Positions 49,864-59,948 of a stretch of 64,000 nucleotides of DNA are shown piece by piece. The translations under genes and the position numbers were made by a program. The stretch's first letter is position 1; every line of letters begins with the position of its first letter. Source of the DNA: Gandjariella thermophila (lineage in GTDB: Bacteria > Actinomycetota > Actinomycetes > Mycobacteriales > Pseudonocardiaceae); the NCBI RefSeq assembly GCF_005405885.1, contig NZ_BJFL01000011.1, forward strand, positions 1 to 64,000, given 5' to 3'. A model generated the notes under the pieces. That model was not told the DNA's origin, did not search any database, and saw only the letters and a list, made by a program, of their open reading frames with translations.

Positions 49864-51384
49864 TCAGGATTCGACGTCGACCCAGTCGAGGGTGCGGGAG
49901 ACCGCCTTCTTCCAGCCGGCGTAACCCTTCTCCCGCTGCTCCTCGGTCCAGCTCGGCTGCCAGCGCTGGTCCTCGTTCCAGTTCTGCACCAGTTCGTCGG
50001 TGGACTCCCAGAATCCGACGGCGAGCCCGGCGGCGTAGGCGGCGCCGAGCGCCGTGGTCTCCGCGACCACCGGCTTGGACACCGGCACACCGAGGATGTC
50101 CGCCTGGAGCTGCATGCAGAGCTGGTTGGCGGTGACGCCGCCGTCCACCCGGAGCACGTCCAGGGTGACGCCGGAGTCGGCCTGCATGGCCTCCACCACG
50201 TCCCTGGTCTGGTAGCAGATCGACTCCAGGGTGGCCCTGGCCAGGTGGGCGTTGGTGTTGTAGCGGGACAGGCCGACGATGGCGCCGCGCGCGTCGGACC
50301 GCCAGTACGGCGCGAACAGGCCGGAGAACGCCGGAACGAAGTAGACCCCGCCGTTGTCCTCCACCTGCCGGGCCAGCGCCTCGCTCTGCGCCGCGCCGGA
50401 GATGATGCCGAGCTGGTCGCGCAGCCACTGCACGGCCGACCCGGTCACCGCGATGGAACCCTCCAGCGCGTACACCGGCTTGTCCGCACCGAGCTGGTAG
50501 CAGACGGTGGTGAGCAGGCCGTGCTGCGAGCGGACCGGTTCGTGGCCGGTGTTGAGCAGCAGGAAGTTACCGGTGCCGTAGGTGTTCTTGGCCTGGCCGA
50601 CCTCGAAGCACACCTGGCCGACGGTGGCCGCCTGCTGGTCGCCGAGCGCACCGGAGAGCGGCACCTCGCCGCCCAGCGGCCCCTCCGCCCGGGTCACGCC
50701 GTAGAAGTCCGGAGTGGACGATGGCCGGATGGCGGGCAGCATGGCGCGCGGCACACCGAAGAACGACAGCAGCTCGTCGTCCCAGTCCAGCGTCTCCAGG
50801 TTCATCAGCATGGTGCGGCTGGCGTTGGTGACGTCGGTGACGTGCACCCCGCCGTCCGGGCCGCCGGTGAGGTTCCACAGCAACCAGCTGTCGGTGGTGC
50901 CGAACAGCGCGTCGCCGGCCTCGGCGGCCTCCCGCACGCCGTCCACGTTCTCCAGGATCCACTGCAGCTTGCCGCCGGAGAAGTAGGTGGCCGGCGGCAG
51001 CCCGGCCTTGCGCCGGATGACGTCCCCCCGGCCGTCCTTGTCCAGCGCCGCGGCGATCCGGTCGGTTCGGGTGTCCTGCCAGACGATGGCGTTGCCGTAC
51101 GGCCGGCCGGTCCTGCGGTTCCACACCACGGTGGTCTCGCGCTGGTTGGTGATGCCCACCGCGGCCAGGTCGGACGCCTGCAGGTTGGCCGTGGTGAGCG
51201 CGGTCTGGATGACCGCACGGGTGCGCTCCCAGATCTCGGTCGGGTTGTGCTCGACCCATCCGGCGCGCGGCAGGATCTGCTCGTGCTCCAACTGGTGCCG
51301 GGCGACCTCGTTGCCCCCGTGATCGAAGATCATGAATCGGGTGCTCGTCGTGCCCTGATCGACTGCTCCGACGAAGTCAGCCAT
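49864..51384 (-). CDS. glpK: glycerol kinase (operon copy)
   Basis: Phosphorylates glycerol taken in by GlpF. The 506-aa FGGY kinase has [20 protein letters not shown] (phosphate 1), the glycerol-binding NQRET and [27 protein letters not shown] with the catalytic-site aspartate, and the adenosine motif [22 protein letters not shown] 51384 starts [16 protein letters not shown] is 13 nt upstream. The open frame continues upstream without homology. It lies between glpF and glpD. A second glycerol kinase is encoded at 53395. Confidence 0.96.
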   Translation of the reverse strand: MADFVGAVDQGTTSTRFMIFDHGGNEVARHQLEHEQILPRAGWVEHNPTEIWERTRAVIQTALTTANLQASDLAAVGITNQRETTVVWNRRTGRPYGNAIVWQDTRTDRIAAALDKDGRGDVIRRKAGLPPATYFSGGKLQWILENVDGVREAAEAGDALFGTTDSWLLWNLTGGPDGGVHVTDVTNASRTMLMNLETLDWDDELLSFFGVPRAMLPAIRPSSTPDFYGVTRAEGPLGGEVPLSGALGDQQAATVGQVCFEVGQAKNTYGTGNFLLLNTGHEPVRSQHGLLTTVCYQLGADKPVYALEGSIAVTGSAVQWLRDQLGIISGAAQSEALARQVEDNGGVYFVPAFSGLFAPYWRSDARGAIVGLSRYNTNAHLARATLESICYQTRDVVEAMQADSGVTLDVLRVDGGVTANQLCMQLQADILGVPVSKPVVAETTALGAAYAAGLAVGFWESTDELVQNWNEDQRWQPSWTEEQREKGYAGWKKAVSRTLDWVDVES

Positions 51385-51445
51385 CTTGACGTGGTCTCCT
51401 TTGCTCGGGCCGGGCTGGTGCTCGGCCGCGGAATCGGGCGCGGAA

Positions 51446-52297
51446 TCAGGCCGGCACGGACTCGGTCGCGGCGGACACGGTCTTGCCCGGCTCCGCCGTG
51501 GGCGGCTCGATGCCCGCCAGCTCCTCCGGCGGCAGGAAGCGGCCAATGAGCAGCTGGTACAGGCCGGCGCCGAGCAGGCCGCCGATCAGCGGTCCGACGA
51601 TGGGCACCCAGAAGTAGAGATTTCCGTACTGGTCGTGGAACGCCGTGTGATACCCGGTGACGAACGAGGCCAGCCGCGGGCCGAAGTCGCGGGCCGGGTT
51701 GATCGCGTAGCCGGCGTCGGTGCCCCACGCCATGCCGATCGCCACCACCAGCAGGCCGATCACCACCGGCGCCAGGTTGGCCGCCGGTGAGGTGTTGCGC
51801 AGGTCGGTGATGGCCAGGATGAGGAACAGCAGGATCGCGGTGCCGATGACCTGGTCGCGCAGCGCGCCCAGGTCCGTGATGGGCAGTTCACCGTTGCCCG
51901 GCAGGGTGGAGAACACGCCCTGCGTCTTGATGGTGTGTCCCGGGTCGGCCTTGGCGAGCACCTCGCTGTAGTTCCACCGGACGATCAGCGCGGCCAGGAA
52001 CGCGCCCGCGGTCTGCGCCAGCGAGTACGGCAGCACCTTGCGCCAGGAGAACCCCTTGAACGCCGCCAGTGCGACGGTGACGGCCGGGTTGAGGTGTGCC
52101 CCGCTCACCCGGGCGGCCACGTACACGCCGAGCGTGACGCCCAGGCCCCAGGCCCACGCGATGCTGTCGTGGGTGCCGATGCCGGCGGCGGCGACCTGCG
52201 CCACCACACCGACACCGAAAAGAATCAAGATCATGGTGCCCGCGAACTCGGCGGCCAACTCGCCGACCAGTCCGCGGGCCCTCAGGCGCTCCACCAT
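51446..52297 (-). CDS. glpF: glycerol uptake facilitator (aquaglyceroporin)
   Basis: 283-aa MIP channel for passive glycerol entry. Six transmembrane helices and the two NPA loops [10 protein letters not shown] and [13 protein letters not shown]. The aspartate after the second NPA-R is the mark of glycerol facilitators as against water-only aquaporins. ATG 52297 follows GAGGAG; the upstream 32 codons of open frame are not conserved. First gene of the leftward glp operon, with a promoter about 110 nt upstream. Confidence 0.95.
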   Translation of the reverse strand: MVERLRARGLVGELAAEFAGTMILILFGVGVVAQVAAAGIGTHDSIAWAWGLGVTLGVYVAARVSGAHLNPAVTVALAAFKGFSWRKVLPYSLAQTAGAFLAALIVRWNYSEVLAKADPGHTIKTQGVFSTLPGNGELPITDLGALRDQVIGTAILLFLILAITDLRNTSPAANLAPVVIGLLVVAIGMAWGTDAGYAINPARDFGPRLASFVTGYHTAFHDQYGNLYFWVPIVGPLIGGLLGAGLYQLLIGRFLPPEELAGIEPPTAEPGKTVSAATESVPA

Positions 52298-52404
52298 GGT
52301 TTCTCCTCGGCTTGCAGCGTCGTCGCCGGACCGTGGGCCCCGTTGCCCACGCCCAACGCCTCGGAAAGGGACTCGATCAGTGACCCCCCTCACGGATGGC
52401 AGAG

Positions 52405-52433
52405 ACCGTAAAGCGGGCGAAACAACGGGTCAA
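52405..52433 (-). promoter_or_regulatory. glpF operon promoter
   Basis: Minus-strand -35 TTGACC (52433-52428), 17-bp spacer, -10 TACGGT (52410-52405). Its operator site (52443-52457) begins 10 bp upstream of the -35. Confidence 0.65.
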
Positions 52434-52442
52434 CGAACGTGG

Positions 52443-52457
52443 GTCGACAATGTCGAA
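52443..52457. promoter_or_regulatory. IclR-type operator, site 1
   Basis: GTCGACAATGTCGAA. Its core TCGACA-A-TGTCGA is a perfect palindrome. Read on the other strand it is TTCGACATTGTCGAC, which matches site 2 in 13 of 15 bases. Confidence 0.65.
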
Positions 52458-52548
52458 CACCGACCATGCATGTAGGACGGCGATAGGCGAGGAAGATCAC
52501 ATATCACCGTTCCGAGACCGCCCGGTCGCGGCCCGTGGCCAGCCATTG

Positions 52549-52563
52549 TTCGGCATTGTCGAA
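52549..52563. promoter_or_regulatory. IclR-type operator, site 2
   Basis: TTCGGCATTGTCGAA overlaps the -35 of the iclR promoter, so the regulator probably represses itself. Shared consensus with site 1: TTCGRCATTGTCGAM. Confidence 0.65.
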
Positions 52564-52584
52564 TAGCGGTTGGCCGGCTACGGT
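52556..52584 (+). promoter_or_regulatory. leaderless promoter of the glycerol IclR regulator
   Basis: -35 TTGTCG (52556-52561), 17-bp spacer, -10 TACGGT (52579-52584), then 8 nt to the GTG start. No ribosome binding site precedes the start, which supports a leaderless mRNA. Confidence 0.6.
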
Positions 52585-52592
52585 TCCCTCTC

Positions 52593-53360
52593 GTGCCAGG
52601 ACCGGTCCAGTCAATCGAACGTGCGGCGGCGATACTTCGCTTACTCGCCCGGGGTTCCGGGCGGCTCGGCGTCGGCGAGATCGCCAGTGCGCTGGATCTG
52701 GCCAAGGGCACCGCGCACGGCATCCTGCGGACGTTGCAACGTGTCGGCTTCGTCGAGCAGGATCGGGCCACCGGCAAGTACCAGCTCGGCGCCGCCCTGC
52801 TGCACCTCGGCACCAGCTACCTGGACGTCAACGAGCTTCGCTCGCGTGCCATCAACTGGGCCGACGCGCTGGCCGCGCGCAGCGGGGAGGCGGTGCACAT
52901 CGGCACCCCGCTGGAGGGCAAGGTGCTCGTGGTGCACCACGTCTTCCGCCCGGACGACACGCTGCAGACCCTGGACGTGGGCGCGCTGCTCCCGCCGCAC
53001 GCCAGCGCGCTGGGCAAGGTGCTGCTCGCGTTCGACAACGGGCTGGCCCTGACCGTACAACGCGCCGAGCTACCCGCGTTCACGCATCGCACCATCACGG
53101 ACCCGAAGGTGCTCGCCCGCACGCTGGCCGGGGTGCGGGAGGCCGGCTGGGCGCACGAGACCGAGGAGGCCGTGCCCGGGGACGCGAGCATCGCGGCGCC
53201 GATCCGCGGGTTCGGCGGCTTGGTCGTCGGCGCGATCGGGATTTCCGGTGCGATGGAACGGATCTGTGACGGCAGGGGGCAACCCGATCCGACCCTGGTG
53301 ACCTATGTCCGGGACGCCGCCCGCGCGGTCTCCCGCGACCTCGGAGCGGCCCGATGGTAA
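52593..53360 (+). CDS. IclR family regulator of glycerol genes (GylR-like)
   Basis: 255 aa: winged helix ([20 protein letters not shown], recognition region [20 protein letters not shown], about 5-65) and the IclR effector domain ([47 protein letters not shown]). It lies between glpFKD (divergent) and a second glpK (same strand), which matches the role of GylR in Streptomyces, where glycerol-3-phosphate is thought to be the inducer. Two matching operators flank its promoter. Confidence 0.92.
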   Translation: MPGPVQSIERAAAILRLLARGSGRLGVGEIASALDLAKGTAHGILRTLQRVGFVEQDRATGKYQLGAALLHLGTSYLDVNELRSRAINWADALAARSGEAVHIGTPLEGKVLVVHHVFRPDDTLQTLDVGALLPPHASALGKVLLAFDNGLALTVQRAELPAFTHRTITDPKVLARTLAGVREAGWAHETEEAVPGDASIAAPIRGFGGLVVGAIGISGAMERICDGRGQPDPTLVTYVRDAARAVSRDLGAARW

Positions 53361-53394
53361 ACGGCAGCCACCCCGACGTAGAGGCAGGAATGCG

Positions 53395-54930
53395 ATGGCG
53401 CAACGGTATGTGATGGCGGTCGACCAGGGCACCACCTCGACCCGCTGCATCCTGTTCGACCAGCGCGGTCGCCTGGTGTCCGTGGCGCAGCGCGAGCACC
53501 AGCAGTTCTTCCCCAAACCGGGCTGGGTCGAGCACGACGCCATGGAGATCTGGCGGAACCTGGAACGCATCGTGCCGCAGGCGTTGCGCCAGGCCGGCAT
53601 CGACGTCGGCCAGGTCGTCGCGCTCGGCATCGCCAACCAGCGGGAGACCAGCGTGCTGTGGGACCGGCACACCGGCATCCCGATCGGGCGTGCGGTGGTG
53701 TGGCAGGACACCCGCACCGACACGCTGGTCGACGCGCTCGCCGGGGCGGTGGGCGCCGATCAGGTCCGCGAGCGCAGCGGGCTGCCGCTGGCCACGTACT
53801 TCTCCGCGCCCAGGATCCGCTGGCTGCTGGACAGCCTGCCGGGCACGCGGGACCGCGCCGAGCGCGGCGACATCCTGTTCGGCACCATGGAGAGCTGGCT
53901 GATCTGGAACCTCACCGGCGGCACGGACGGCGGGGTGCACGTCACCGATGTCACCAACGCCAGCCGCACGCTGCTGATGAACCTCGGCTCGCTGGGCTGG
54001 GACGACGAGCTGCTGTCCTTCTTCGGCATCCCGCGCCGGATGCTGCCGGAGATCCGGTCCTCCACGGAGATCTACGGCACCGCGCGGCGGATCGTGCCGA
54101 ATGTGCCGATCGCGGCCGCGCTCGGCGACCAGCACGCCGCGCTGTTCGGGCAGACCTGCTTCGCGCCGGGCGAGGCCAAGTGCACCTACGGCACCGGCAG
54201 CTTCCTGCTGATGAACACCGGCACCACCCCGGCCCGGTCCACCCACGGCCTGCTCACCACGGTCGGCTTCCAGATCGGCGACGCGCCGGCGGTGTACGCG
54301 CTGGAGGGCTCGATCGCGATCACCGGTGCGCTGGTGCAGTGGTTGCGGGACGGGCTGGAGATGATCGCCACCGCGCCGGAGATCGAGACGCTGGCCCGCA
54401 GCGTGGAGGACAACGGCGGCTGCTACATCGTGCCCGCGTTCTCCGGGCTGTTCGCCCCGCACTGGCACAGCGACGCGCGCGGCATCATCGCCGGCCTCAC
54501 CTCCTACATCACCAAGGGTCACCTCGCGCGCGCGGTGCTGGAGGCGACCGCGTGGCAGACCCGCGAGGTGGTGGACGCGATGAACGCCGACTCCGGGCTG
54601 GAGCTGCGCACGCTGAAGGTGGACGGCGGGATGACCGCGAACAACCTGCTCATGCAGTTCATCGCGGACGTGCTCAACGTGCCGGTGGTGCGGCCGATGT
54701 TCGCCGAGACGGTGTCGCTGGGCGCCGCCTACGCCGCCGGGCTGGCCGTGGGCTACTGGCCGGACATGGAACGGCTGCGCCGCAACTGGCACCGCGCGGC
54801 GCAGTGGCTGCCGGACATGGACCCGGCCAAGCGGGCCAGGGAGTACGCGCACTGGCGGCGCGCCGTGGAACTCACCTTCGGTTGGACCCGCCCGTTCGAC
54901 GACGATCCCGAGGACGCCCTGTCCCGGTGA
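53395..54930 (+). CDS. glpK: second glycerol kinase
   Basis: 511-aa FGGY kinase, clearly a paralogue of the operon copy. It keeps all glycerol-site motifs: [62 protein letters not shown] and [22 protein letters not shown] 53395 lies 34 nt after the iclR stop, with AGGCAGG upstream, so it is probably co-transcribed with the regulator. It may have different allostery or specificity, such as another polyol. The C-terminus is acidic ([10 protein letters not shown]). Confidence 0.92.
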   Translation: MAQRYVMAVDQGTTSTRCILFDQRGRLVSVAQREHQQFFPKPGWVEHDAMEIWRNLERIVPQALRQAGIDVGQVVALGIANQRETSVLWDRHTGIPIGRAVVWQDTRTDTLVDALAGAVGADQVRERSGLPLATYFSAPRIRWLLDSLPGTRDRAERGDILFGTMESWLIWNLTGGTDGGVHVTDVTNASRTLLMNLGSLGWDDELLSFFGIPRRMLPEIRSSTEIYGTARRIVPNVPIAAALGDQHAALFGQTCFAPGEAKCTYGTGSFLLMNTGTTPARSTHGLLTTVGFQIGDAPAVYALEGSIAITGALVQWLRDGLEMIATAPEIETLARSVEDNGGCYIVPAFSGLFAPHWHSDARGIIAGLTSYITKGHLARAVLEATAWQTREVVDAMNADSGLELRTLKVDGGMTANNLLMQFIADVLNVPVVRPMFAETVSLGAAYAAGLAVGYWPDMERLRRNWHRAAQWLPDMDPAKRAREYAHWRRAVELTFGWTRPFDDDPEDALSR

Positions 54931-55003
54931 AGCATCTCGCGGCCGAAAACTGTCGGGCCGGGGTCGTAGCGTGCCGGTCGGCACACAAGGAGAGGGGAAC
55001 ACC

Positions 55004-55594
55004 ATGACCGGCACCGAGAACACCGGCCCGGGCCTGGACGTCAGCGGCTACCGGCAGGCGGCGAGCGGCGCCGGCGCGGAGGTCCAGGGCGAGCGGGCCG
55101 ACCTGCTGGACACCCTGGCCAAACACCGGTTCTTCCTGCGCCACACGGTCCGCGATCTCACCGACGAGCAGGCCAGACGGCGCACCACGGTGAGCGCGCT
55201 GTGCCTCGGTGGGCTGATCAAGCACGTCGCCGCCGTGGAGCGCGGCTGGGTGGACTTCATCCTGGACGGCCCGTCGGCGATGGGCCCGTGGGACGAGGAG
55301 AGCATGGCGAAGATGGCGGCCGAGCGAGCCGCCGAGTTCGACCTGCTCGACGGCGAAACACTGGCCGGGGTGCTGGCCGAGTACGAGCGGGCGGCGCGGC
55401 GCACCGACGAACTCGTCGCGACGCTGCCCGACCTGGACATGTCCCACCCGTTGCCGGAGGCGCCCTGGTTCGAGCCGGGTGCGCGGTGGTCGGCGCGGCG
55501 GGTGCTGTTGCACATCGTGGCGGAGACAGCGCAGCACGCCGGCCACGCCGACATCATCCGCGAGTCGTTGGACGGCGCGAAGACCATGGGATGA
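55004..55594 (+). CDS. DinB family protein (DUF664)
   Basis: 196-aa four-helix DinB/YfiT-like protein of the DUF664 group. Metal-site histidines are in LCLGGLIKHVAAVERGWVDF (His after LIK) and RVLLHIVAETAQHAGHADII. DinB-like enzymes in actinobacteria are often thiol (mycothiol) transferases; the substrate here is unknown. ATG 55004 has GAGAGGGG upstream. It is followed by a strong hairpin facing the S53 peptidase gene. Confidence 0.87.
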   Translation: MTGTENTGPGLDVSGYRQAASGAGAEVQGERADLLDTLAKHRFFLRHTVRDLTDEQARRRTTVSALCLGGLIKHVAAVERGWVDFILDGPSAMGPWDEESMAKMAAERAAEFDLLDGETLAGVLAEYERAARRTDELVATLPDLDMSHPLPEAPWFEPGARWSARRVLLHIVAETAQHAGHADIIRESLDGAKTMG

Positions 55595-55608
55595 CCCCAC
55601 CGTGGGCG

Positions 55609-55646
55609 CCCCGCGGGGAGCCACGCGGCGGCGGCTCCCCGCGGGG
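55609..55646. terminator. bidirectional hairpin terminator
   Basis: Perfect 14-bp arms CCCCGCGGGGAGCC (55609-55622) and GGCTCCCCGCGGGG (55633-55646) with a 10-nt loop, between the convergent DinB and S53 genes. Confidence 0.7.
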
Positions 55647-55650
55647 GCGG

Positions 55651-57462
55651 TCAGCAGCCCACGTGGTCGATGTCGCAGATCAGTCCGGTGACCCTCGGGG
55701 CTCCCCAGCCGGTGACGTAGTCCCAGCCGGGGAGGGTCGGGTAGAGGCCGTTGCCGGCGGGCAGTCCGGTCGCGGTGTCGGTGGACGACACGTCGAAGAA
55801 GTCCCTCGGGTAGGACACCGCGTCCTTGCCGACCCGGTAGAGGGCGTAGTTGGCGAAGCCGTTGCCGCCGGCGTTGCGCGACGCGCCCTGCACCCGGGCC
55901 CACATGCCCGCCCACAGCGGCGAGGACAGCGACGTGCCGCCGCCGACGCTGGCCGCGCCGTTGGAGACGATCGCGTACCCGTTGGACACGACGTCGCCGG
56001 ACTGCGCGGACACGTCGGCGATGCCGCGGCAGACGGTGAGCGGATCGGTCACGCAGTCGACGCTGAGACCCGGAGTGCCCCGCTGGTAGGACGGCGCGGG
56101 GTGGAACAACGTCGACCCGCCGCCGGAGTAGGCCCAGCCGTACTCCCGGGAGCGGTGTCCCTTGCCGTCGGTATAGAGCACGGTGCCGCCGACGCCGACG
56201 ACGTACGGCAGCGACGCGGGCGAGTTGGTCACCGGCACGCCCTGGTTGAGCACACCGTTACCGGCGCCGATGAGCTGCGCGTAGGCGATCGGGCAGGACG
56301 AGCCGGTGTCCCCGGTCGACGAGAATAGCGTCTTGCCCTCGATCGCCGCCTGCCGCAGGATCTGCGTCCAGGTGTAGTCGGAGTTGTTGCCCAGCCCCTG
56401 GCCGGCCGGCAGGCTCGGGTTGTTCAGCAGCGGCTGGCCGGCGATCGGGCTGACCACCGGGACGGTCTCGCACTCGCCGTAGCTGGCCGACGCCTGCTTC
56501 GGACCGGTCCGGTCGTCGGTCCACTGGCTGAACACCTTGGTGACATCCGAGTCGGACAGGTCTTGTCCGAAGTAGAGGGTGAGGTTGTCGGCGCGGGGCG
56601 CCATGCCGGTGGACGCCTGGGTGTCGATGTTCCACTCGACGTGGCCGGAGTCGTCGGTGAAGTTCGTGTCGTTCGCCGGATGCTTCACCGTGACCGGGAC
56701 CTGCGGCAGGCCGAACTTCTTCTCGAACGCGCGCAGGTCGGTGATGACGCCGTCGCTGCGCCCCGCACCGAAGATGGCGATGCTCTGGCCCTTCCCCTGG
56801 TACGCCGCCGGCTGCTGGTAGACGCCCCACAGGTCGGCCGGCGTGGTCACGCCGACGCACGTGCCACCCGCGCAACCGTCCTGGTGGGTGCGCGCGGGCG
56901 GGGAGAGGTGTTGCACCGTGTTCAACCCGATGACGTTGCTGATGCCCAGGCCGTAGGGCAGCACCGGGGCCGAGGTGTTGGCCAGGAACTCCCCGCCGGA
57001 GTAGGAGAAGCGGTGGATCGCCGTGCCGAACAGCGCGGACACCTGCCCCGCCGTGCCGTGCAGCGCGATCTGGTCCCGCGCGGCGGACACCGAGTCCACC
57101 CGCAGCCCGGTACCGGTCAGCCACGCGGCCACCGCGTCCGCCCGGGACTGAGGCACGCCGAACCGCGCGACGAAGTCGTCCACGGACAGGAACCGGCCGA
57201 ACTGCGGGCTGGCCGGGTCGTGCTCGGCGTCCAGCAGCGCCTGCTCCCCGGCGGGGTTCGGCCGGGCCACGCTGACCAGCAGCGTCATCGGCGTGCCGGC
57301 GGCGGCCGCACCCAGGTCGGTGGCATTCGCCAGGCCGGGCAACAGGTTCTGGGTGACCGTTAACCGCGCCGGTGCCGCGTGTGCGGCCGGCAGGGTCAGT
57401 CCGGCCACCAGGACGGCCGCGGCCATCGCCGCCGTCCGCCCGGTCCGCCGCCACCACTGCAT
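55651..57462 (-). CDS. secreted S53 family serine-carboxyl peptidase (sedolisin)
   Basis: 603-aa exported, likely acid-active peptidase. Signal peptide residues 1-29 (RRTGRTAAMAAAVLVAGLTL, cleavage after AHA). A pro-domain spans about 30-190, then the catalytic domain: E276 and D280 in HVEWNIDTQ, oxyanion D385 in SSTGDTGSS, and the nucleophile S511 in GGGTSLSSPLWAG. The C-terminal calcium site is DFFDVSSTD plus GWDYVTGWGAP. It is made as a zymogen that matures by removing the pro-domain. ATG 57462; upstream promoter not clear. Confidence 0.94.
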   Translation of the reverse strand: MQWWRRTGRTAAMAAAVLVAGLTLPAAHAAPARLTVTQNLLPGLANATDLGAAAAGTPMTLLVSVARPNPAGEQALLDAEHDPASPQFGRFLSVDDFVARFGVPQSRADAVAAWLTGTGLRVDSVSAARDQIALHGTAGQVSALFGTAIHRFSYSGGEFLANTSAPVLPYGLGISNVIGLNTVQHLSPPARTHQDGCAGGTCVGVTTPADLWGVYQQPAAYQGKGQSIAIFGAGRSDGVITDLRAFEKKFGLPQVPVTVKHPANDTNFTDDSGHVEWNIDTQASTGMAPRADNLTLYFGQDLSDSDVTKVFSQWTDDRTGPKQASASYGECETVPVVSPIAGQPLLNNPSLPAGQGLGNNSDYTWTQILRQAAIEGKTLFSSTGDTGSSCPIAYAQLIGAGNGVLNQGVPVTNSPASLPYVVGVGGTVLYTDGKGHRSREYGWAYSGGGSTLFHPAPSYQRGTPGLSVDCVTDPLTVCRGIADVSAQSGDVVSNGYAIVSNGAASVGGGTSLSSPLWAGMWARVQGASRNAGGNGFANYALYRVGKDAVSYPRDFFDVSSTDTATGLPAGNGLYPTLPGWDYVTGWGAPRVTGLICDIDHVGC

Positions 57463-57622
57463 CGGTTACCTCCCGCGTGACCATGTTCGTCGGCACGGGG
57501 ACTAACGACCGACACCGCGCCCCGGTGCGCCCACCGTGGGTCGGCGCGCGCACCGGACGGCCGCGGCGGTCAGTTGCCGCGGATGCCTGCGGGACTGCTC
57601 GCGGCGCCGCTAGGGTGGCGAC

Positions 57623-58018
57623 GTGGTGCGCCTGAGCCTGCCGAGCCGGGCCTGGTGGGACGGTTCGGTGCGCGACTTACGCGCCGCCCAGGCTGTCGCC
57701 GAGGAGCGCACCCGGATCGCCCGCGAGTTGCACGACGTCGTCGCGCACCGGGTCAGCCAGATCACCCTGCTGGCCGGCGGGCTGGCGGTGTCACCGAACA
57801 GCACGGCGGGCGAGGTCGGCGAGACCATCCGGCAAAGCGGTCGGACCGCGCTGGAGGAGATGCGGGAGTTACTCGGCGTGCTGCGCCGCGGCACCGACGC
57901 CGCGCCACCGCATCCGCCGCCGGCACCGGGCGAGTTGCGGACGCTCGTCGAGGGCGCCGCGGCCACCGGCCAGCGGGTGCGCGCCGACCACGCCGGACCG
58001 GCGCGTCGCCGATCGTGA
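57623..58018 (+). pseudogene. truncated NarL-type sensor histidine kinase
   Basis: The frame contains the HisKA_3 dimerisation/phosphoacceptor helix, EERTRIARELHDVVAHRVSQ and ITLLAGGLAV, with the phospho-histidine in ELHDVV, then LEEMRELLGVLRRG. It stops after 131 codons, so the ATPase domain is missing, and no membrane sensor part precedes it. Only 15 residues lie upstream of RAAQAVAEER. No response regulator is adjacent. Remnant of a two-component system. Confidence 0.75.
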
Positions 58019-58069
58019 AACGCTCGCCCGCCGATGGTCGATACACCAACTAATTGGCTCCGGCCGCCA

Positions 58070-58099
58070 TGGACAACTGTCAAACTTCCGTGGTATTAG
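58070..58099 (+). promoter_or_regulatory. putative promoter of the GH18-like gene
   Basis: TGGACA (58070-58075), 18-bp spacer, TATTAG (58094-58099), giving a leader of about 190 nt. The 58019-58294 gap is less GC-rich than its surroundings and has no gene. Confidence 0.45.
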
Positions 58100-58294
58100 G
58101 CGCACTTTCGGCATCCTCGACAGCCCTCCATCGCCTGTAGACACTCCACAATGCTGTGACGCAGGCGACAAGAAGGGTGGACTCATTCGTCGGCATCCGG
58201 AGACGTCCGGCAATGCCTGTCCCAGCACGTTGCCCGAGTGCGCGGTTGGTCACGCGCACCGGTCACACCACGTCTTTCGACAAGGAGCCTACAG

Positions 58295-59902
58295 GTGCGA
58301 CGGTCGACCGTCGCGATCTGCGCCCTGGCCGCGGGCGCGCTGATCGCCACAGCCACGGCCATCATCTCGAACACGGACGACGCTCCGCAGACGTACCACC
58401 CCAGCGCCGAGTTAGGCAGGACGCCCTACACCGGCGCCCGGCTGACCGACAACTGGTACGGGGCGGCTCCCTACGTCATGCCGCTGGACCAGAACCCGCC
58501 CGATCTGCCCCAGGTCATGGCGGCCACCGGCCAGCGATCCTTCACCCTGGGCTCGGTGCGGGCGCCCACCGGAGGCGGCTGCCGCGCGACCTGGGGCGGG
58601 GACAAACCAGTCGCCACCGACACCGTGGTCCGCGACATGGTCAATGCCGTGCGGAACGCCGGGGGTGACGTCGTGCTCTCCTTCGGCGGCTACGGCGGCA
58701 CCAAGCTGGGCCAGGTCTGCGGCAGCGCCGAGGCCACCGCCGACGCCTACCAGGAGGCGATCAACAGGTACGCGGTGAAGGCGGTCGACTTCGACATCGA
58801 GGCGCCCGGACTGGACGGCCCGACCGCGATCGCCAACGAGGTGGGCGCCGCGCAGATCCTGCAGCAACGCAACTCCGGCCTGTATGTCTCGATCACCACC
58901 CCGGGCAGCCCGTCCGGCACGGGGTGGTTCGGCCAGCGGGTGCTGAACCAGGCGAAGAGCATCGGGTTCGCGCCGGACAACTACTCGATCACCACGATGA
59001 ACGGGGGGTTCGCCGGCTCGTCCGGCCTGGTCGGTGCGCTGGACGCGTTCCACGGCATGCTGATGAACACCTTCGGCTGGGACGCCGCCACCGCCTACGC
59101 CCGGGAGGGCTTCGCCGGCGTCAACGGCGAGTCCCAGGCCTCGGAGTTCTTCGACCAGGCCGCCTTCCGCACGGTGCTGGACTACGCGATCGGCCACAAG
59201 CTCAGCCGCTACACGTTCATGTCGGTCAACCGGGACCGCCCGTGCGACGGGCCGGACGGCGGCGTAGACGGCGGGGCGGCGTGCAGCAACGTGCCGCAGA
59301 CCGCTTGGGAGTTCACCCAGTTCACCGCGCGGTTCGGCACCGCGACGGAACCGGGGGCGCCCCCGTCCCCGCCCGCCACGCCGAGCGTCGCGCCGACCAC
59401 CACCACGGTGCCTCCCCCGCCGCCACCACCGCCCGCTCCGGCACCCCCACCACCACCCCCGCCGACCACCACGACCCGGCCGGGCACGCCGAGCCCGGAC
59501 CCGCAGTCGATCCACCGCGCCGGGCGCGGCTACGAGGCTGAGTCGTCGGGAAACACCCTGGTGGGCAGGGCCGTGGTGGACAGCTGCGGGTACTGCTCGG
59601 GCCGCGGGAAGGTCGGCCAGATCGGCAACGGCGACGGCGCCCTGGTGTTCAACGACGTCACCGTGGACCAGGCCGGCACCTACGCGTTGACCATCAGCTA
59701 CGTCGACGGGGACAGCGGCCGCTCCGCCATGATCAGCATCAACGGCCGGTCCGCGTGGCTGTACTTCCGCGGCAGCGGCGACAACGACTGGAGCACACCG
59801 CAGACGCTGACCATCGCGGTCCCGCTCAACGCCGGCCAGAACACCATCGCGTTCGGTAATCCGAGCAGCATGGCGCCCGACATCGACCGGATCGACTACT
59901 GA
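58295..59902 (+). CDS. secreted GH18-like chitinase with C-terminal CBM35-like domain
   Basis: 535-aa exported protein. N-terminal signal or anchor segment (RRSTVAICALAAGALIATAT). A TIM-barrel domain about 45-360 has VVLSFGGYGG and AVDFDIE, the DxDxE active-site core of GH18, with E169 as the acid. The first Asp of the usual DxxDxDxE is Lys here. A Pro/Thr-rich linker (about 365-410) leads to a carbohydrate-binding module with YEAESSGNTLVGRAVV and NTIAFGNPSSMAPDIDRIDY, of CBM35/CBM6 type. GTG 58295 follows AAGGAG. Probably acts on chitin or a related glycan outside the cell. Confidence 0.85.
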   Translation: MRRSTVAICALAAGALIATATAIISNTDDAPQTYHPSAELGRTPYTGARLTDNWYGAAPYVMPLDQNPPDLPQVMAATGQRSFTLGSVRAPTGGGCRATWGGDKPVATDTVVRDMVNAVRNAGGDVVLSFGGYGGTKLGQVCGSAEATADAYQEAINRYAVKAVDFDIEAPGLDGPTAIANEVGAAQILQQRNSGLYVSITTPGSPSGTGWFGQRVLNQAKSIGFAPDNYSITTMNGGFAGSSGLVGALDAFHGMLMNTFGWDAATAYAREGFAGVNGESQASEFFDQAAFRTVLDYAIGHKLSRYTFMSVNRDRPCDGPDGGVDGGAACSNVPQTAWEFTQFTARFGTATEPGAPPSPPATPSVAPTTTTVPPPPPPPPAPAPPPPPPPTTTTRPGTPSPDPQSIHRAGRGYEAESSGNTLVGRAVVDSCGYCSGRGKVGQIGNGDGALVFNDVTVDQAGTYALTISYVDGDSGRSAMISINGRSAWLYFRGSGDNDWSTPQTLTIAVPLNAGQNTIAFGNPSSMAPDIDRIDY

Positions 59903-59948
59903 CGCCGTTCCGGAACCCGACGGGTCCGGCAACGGGCAGCGGGGCGAC

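Noticed and set aside
47707-51549. 1,280-codon plus-strand frame over the glp operon
   Set aside because: Antisense to glpD and glpK; no recognisable family.
59907-59945. Third copy of the dispersed repeat after the GH18-like gene
   Set aside because: Only the leading GTTCCGGAAC palindrome matches. The following bases do not align with copies A and B well enough.
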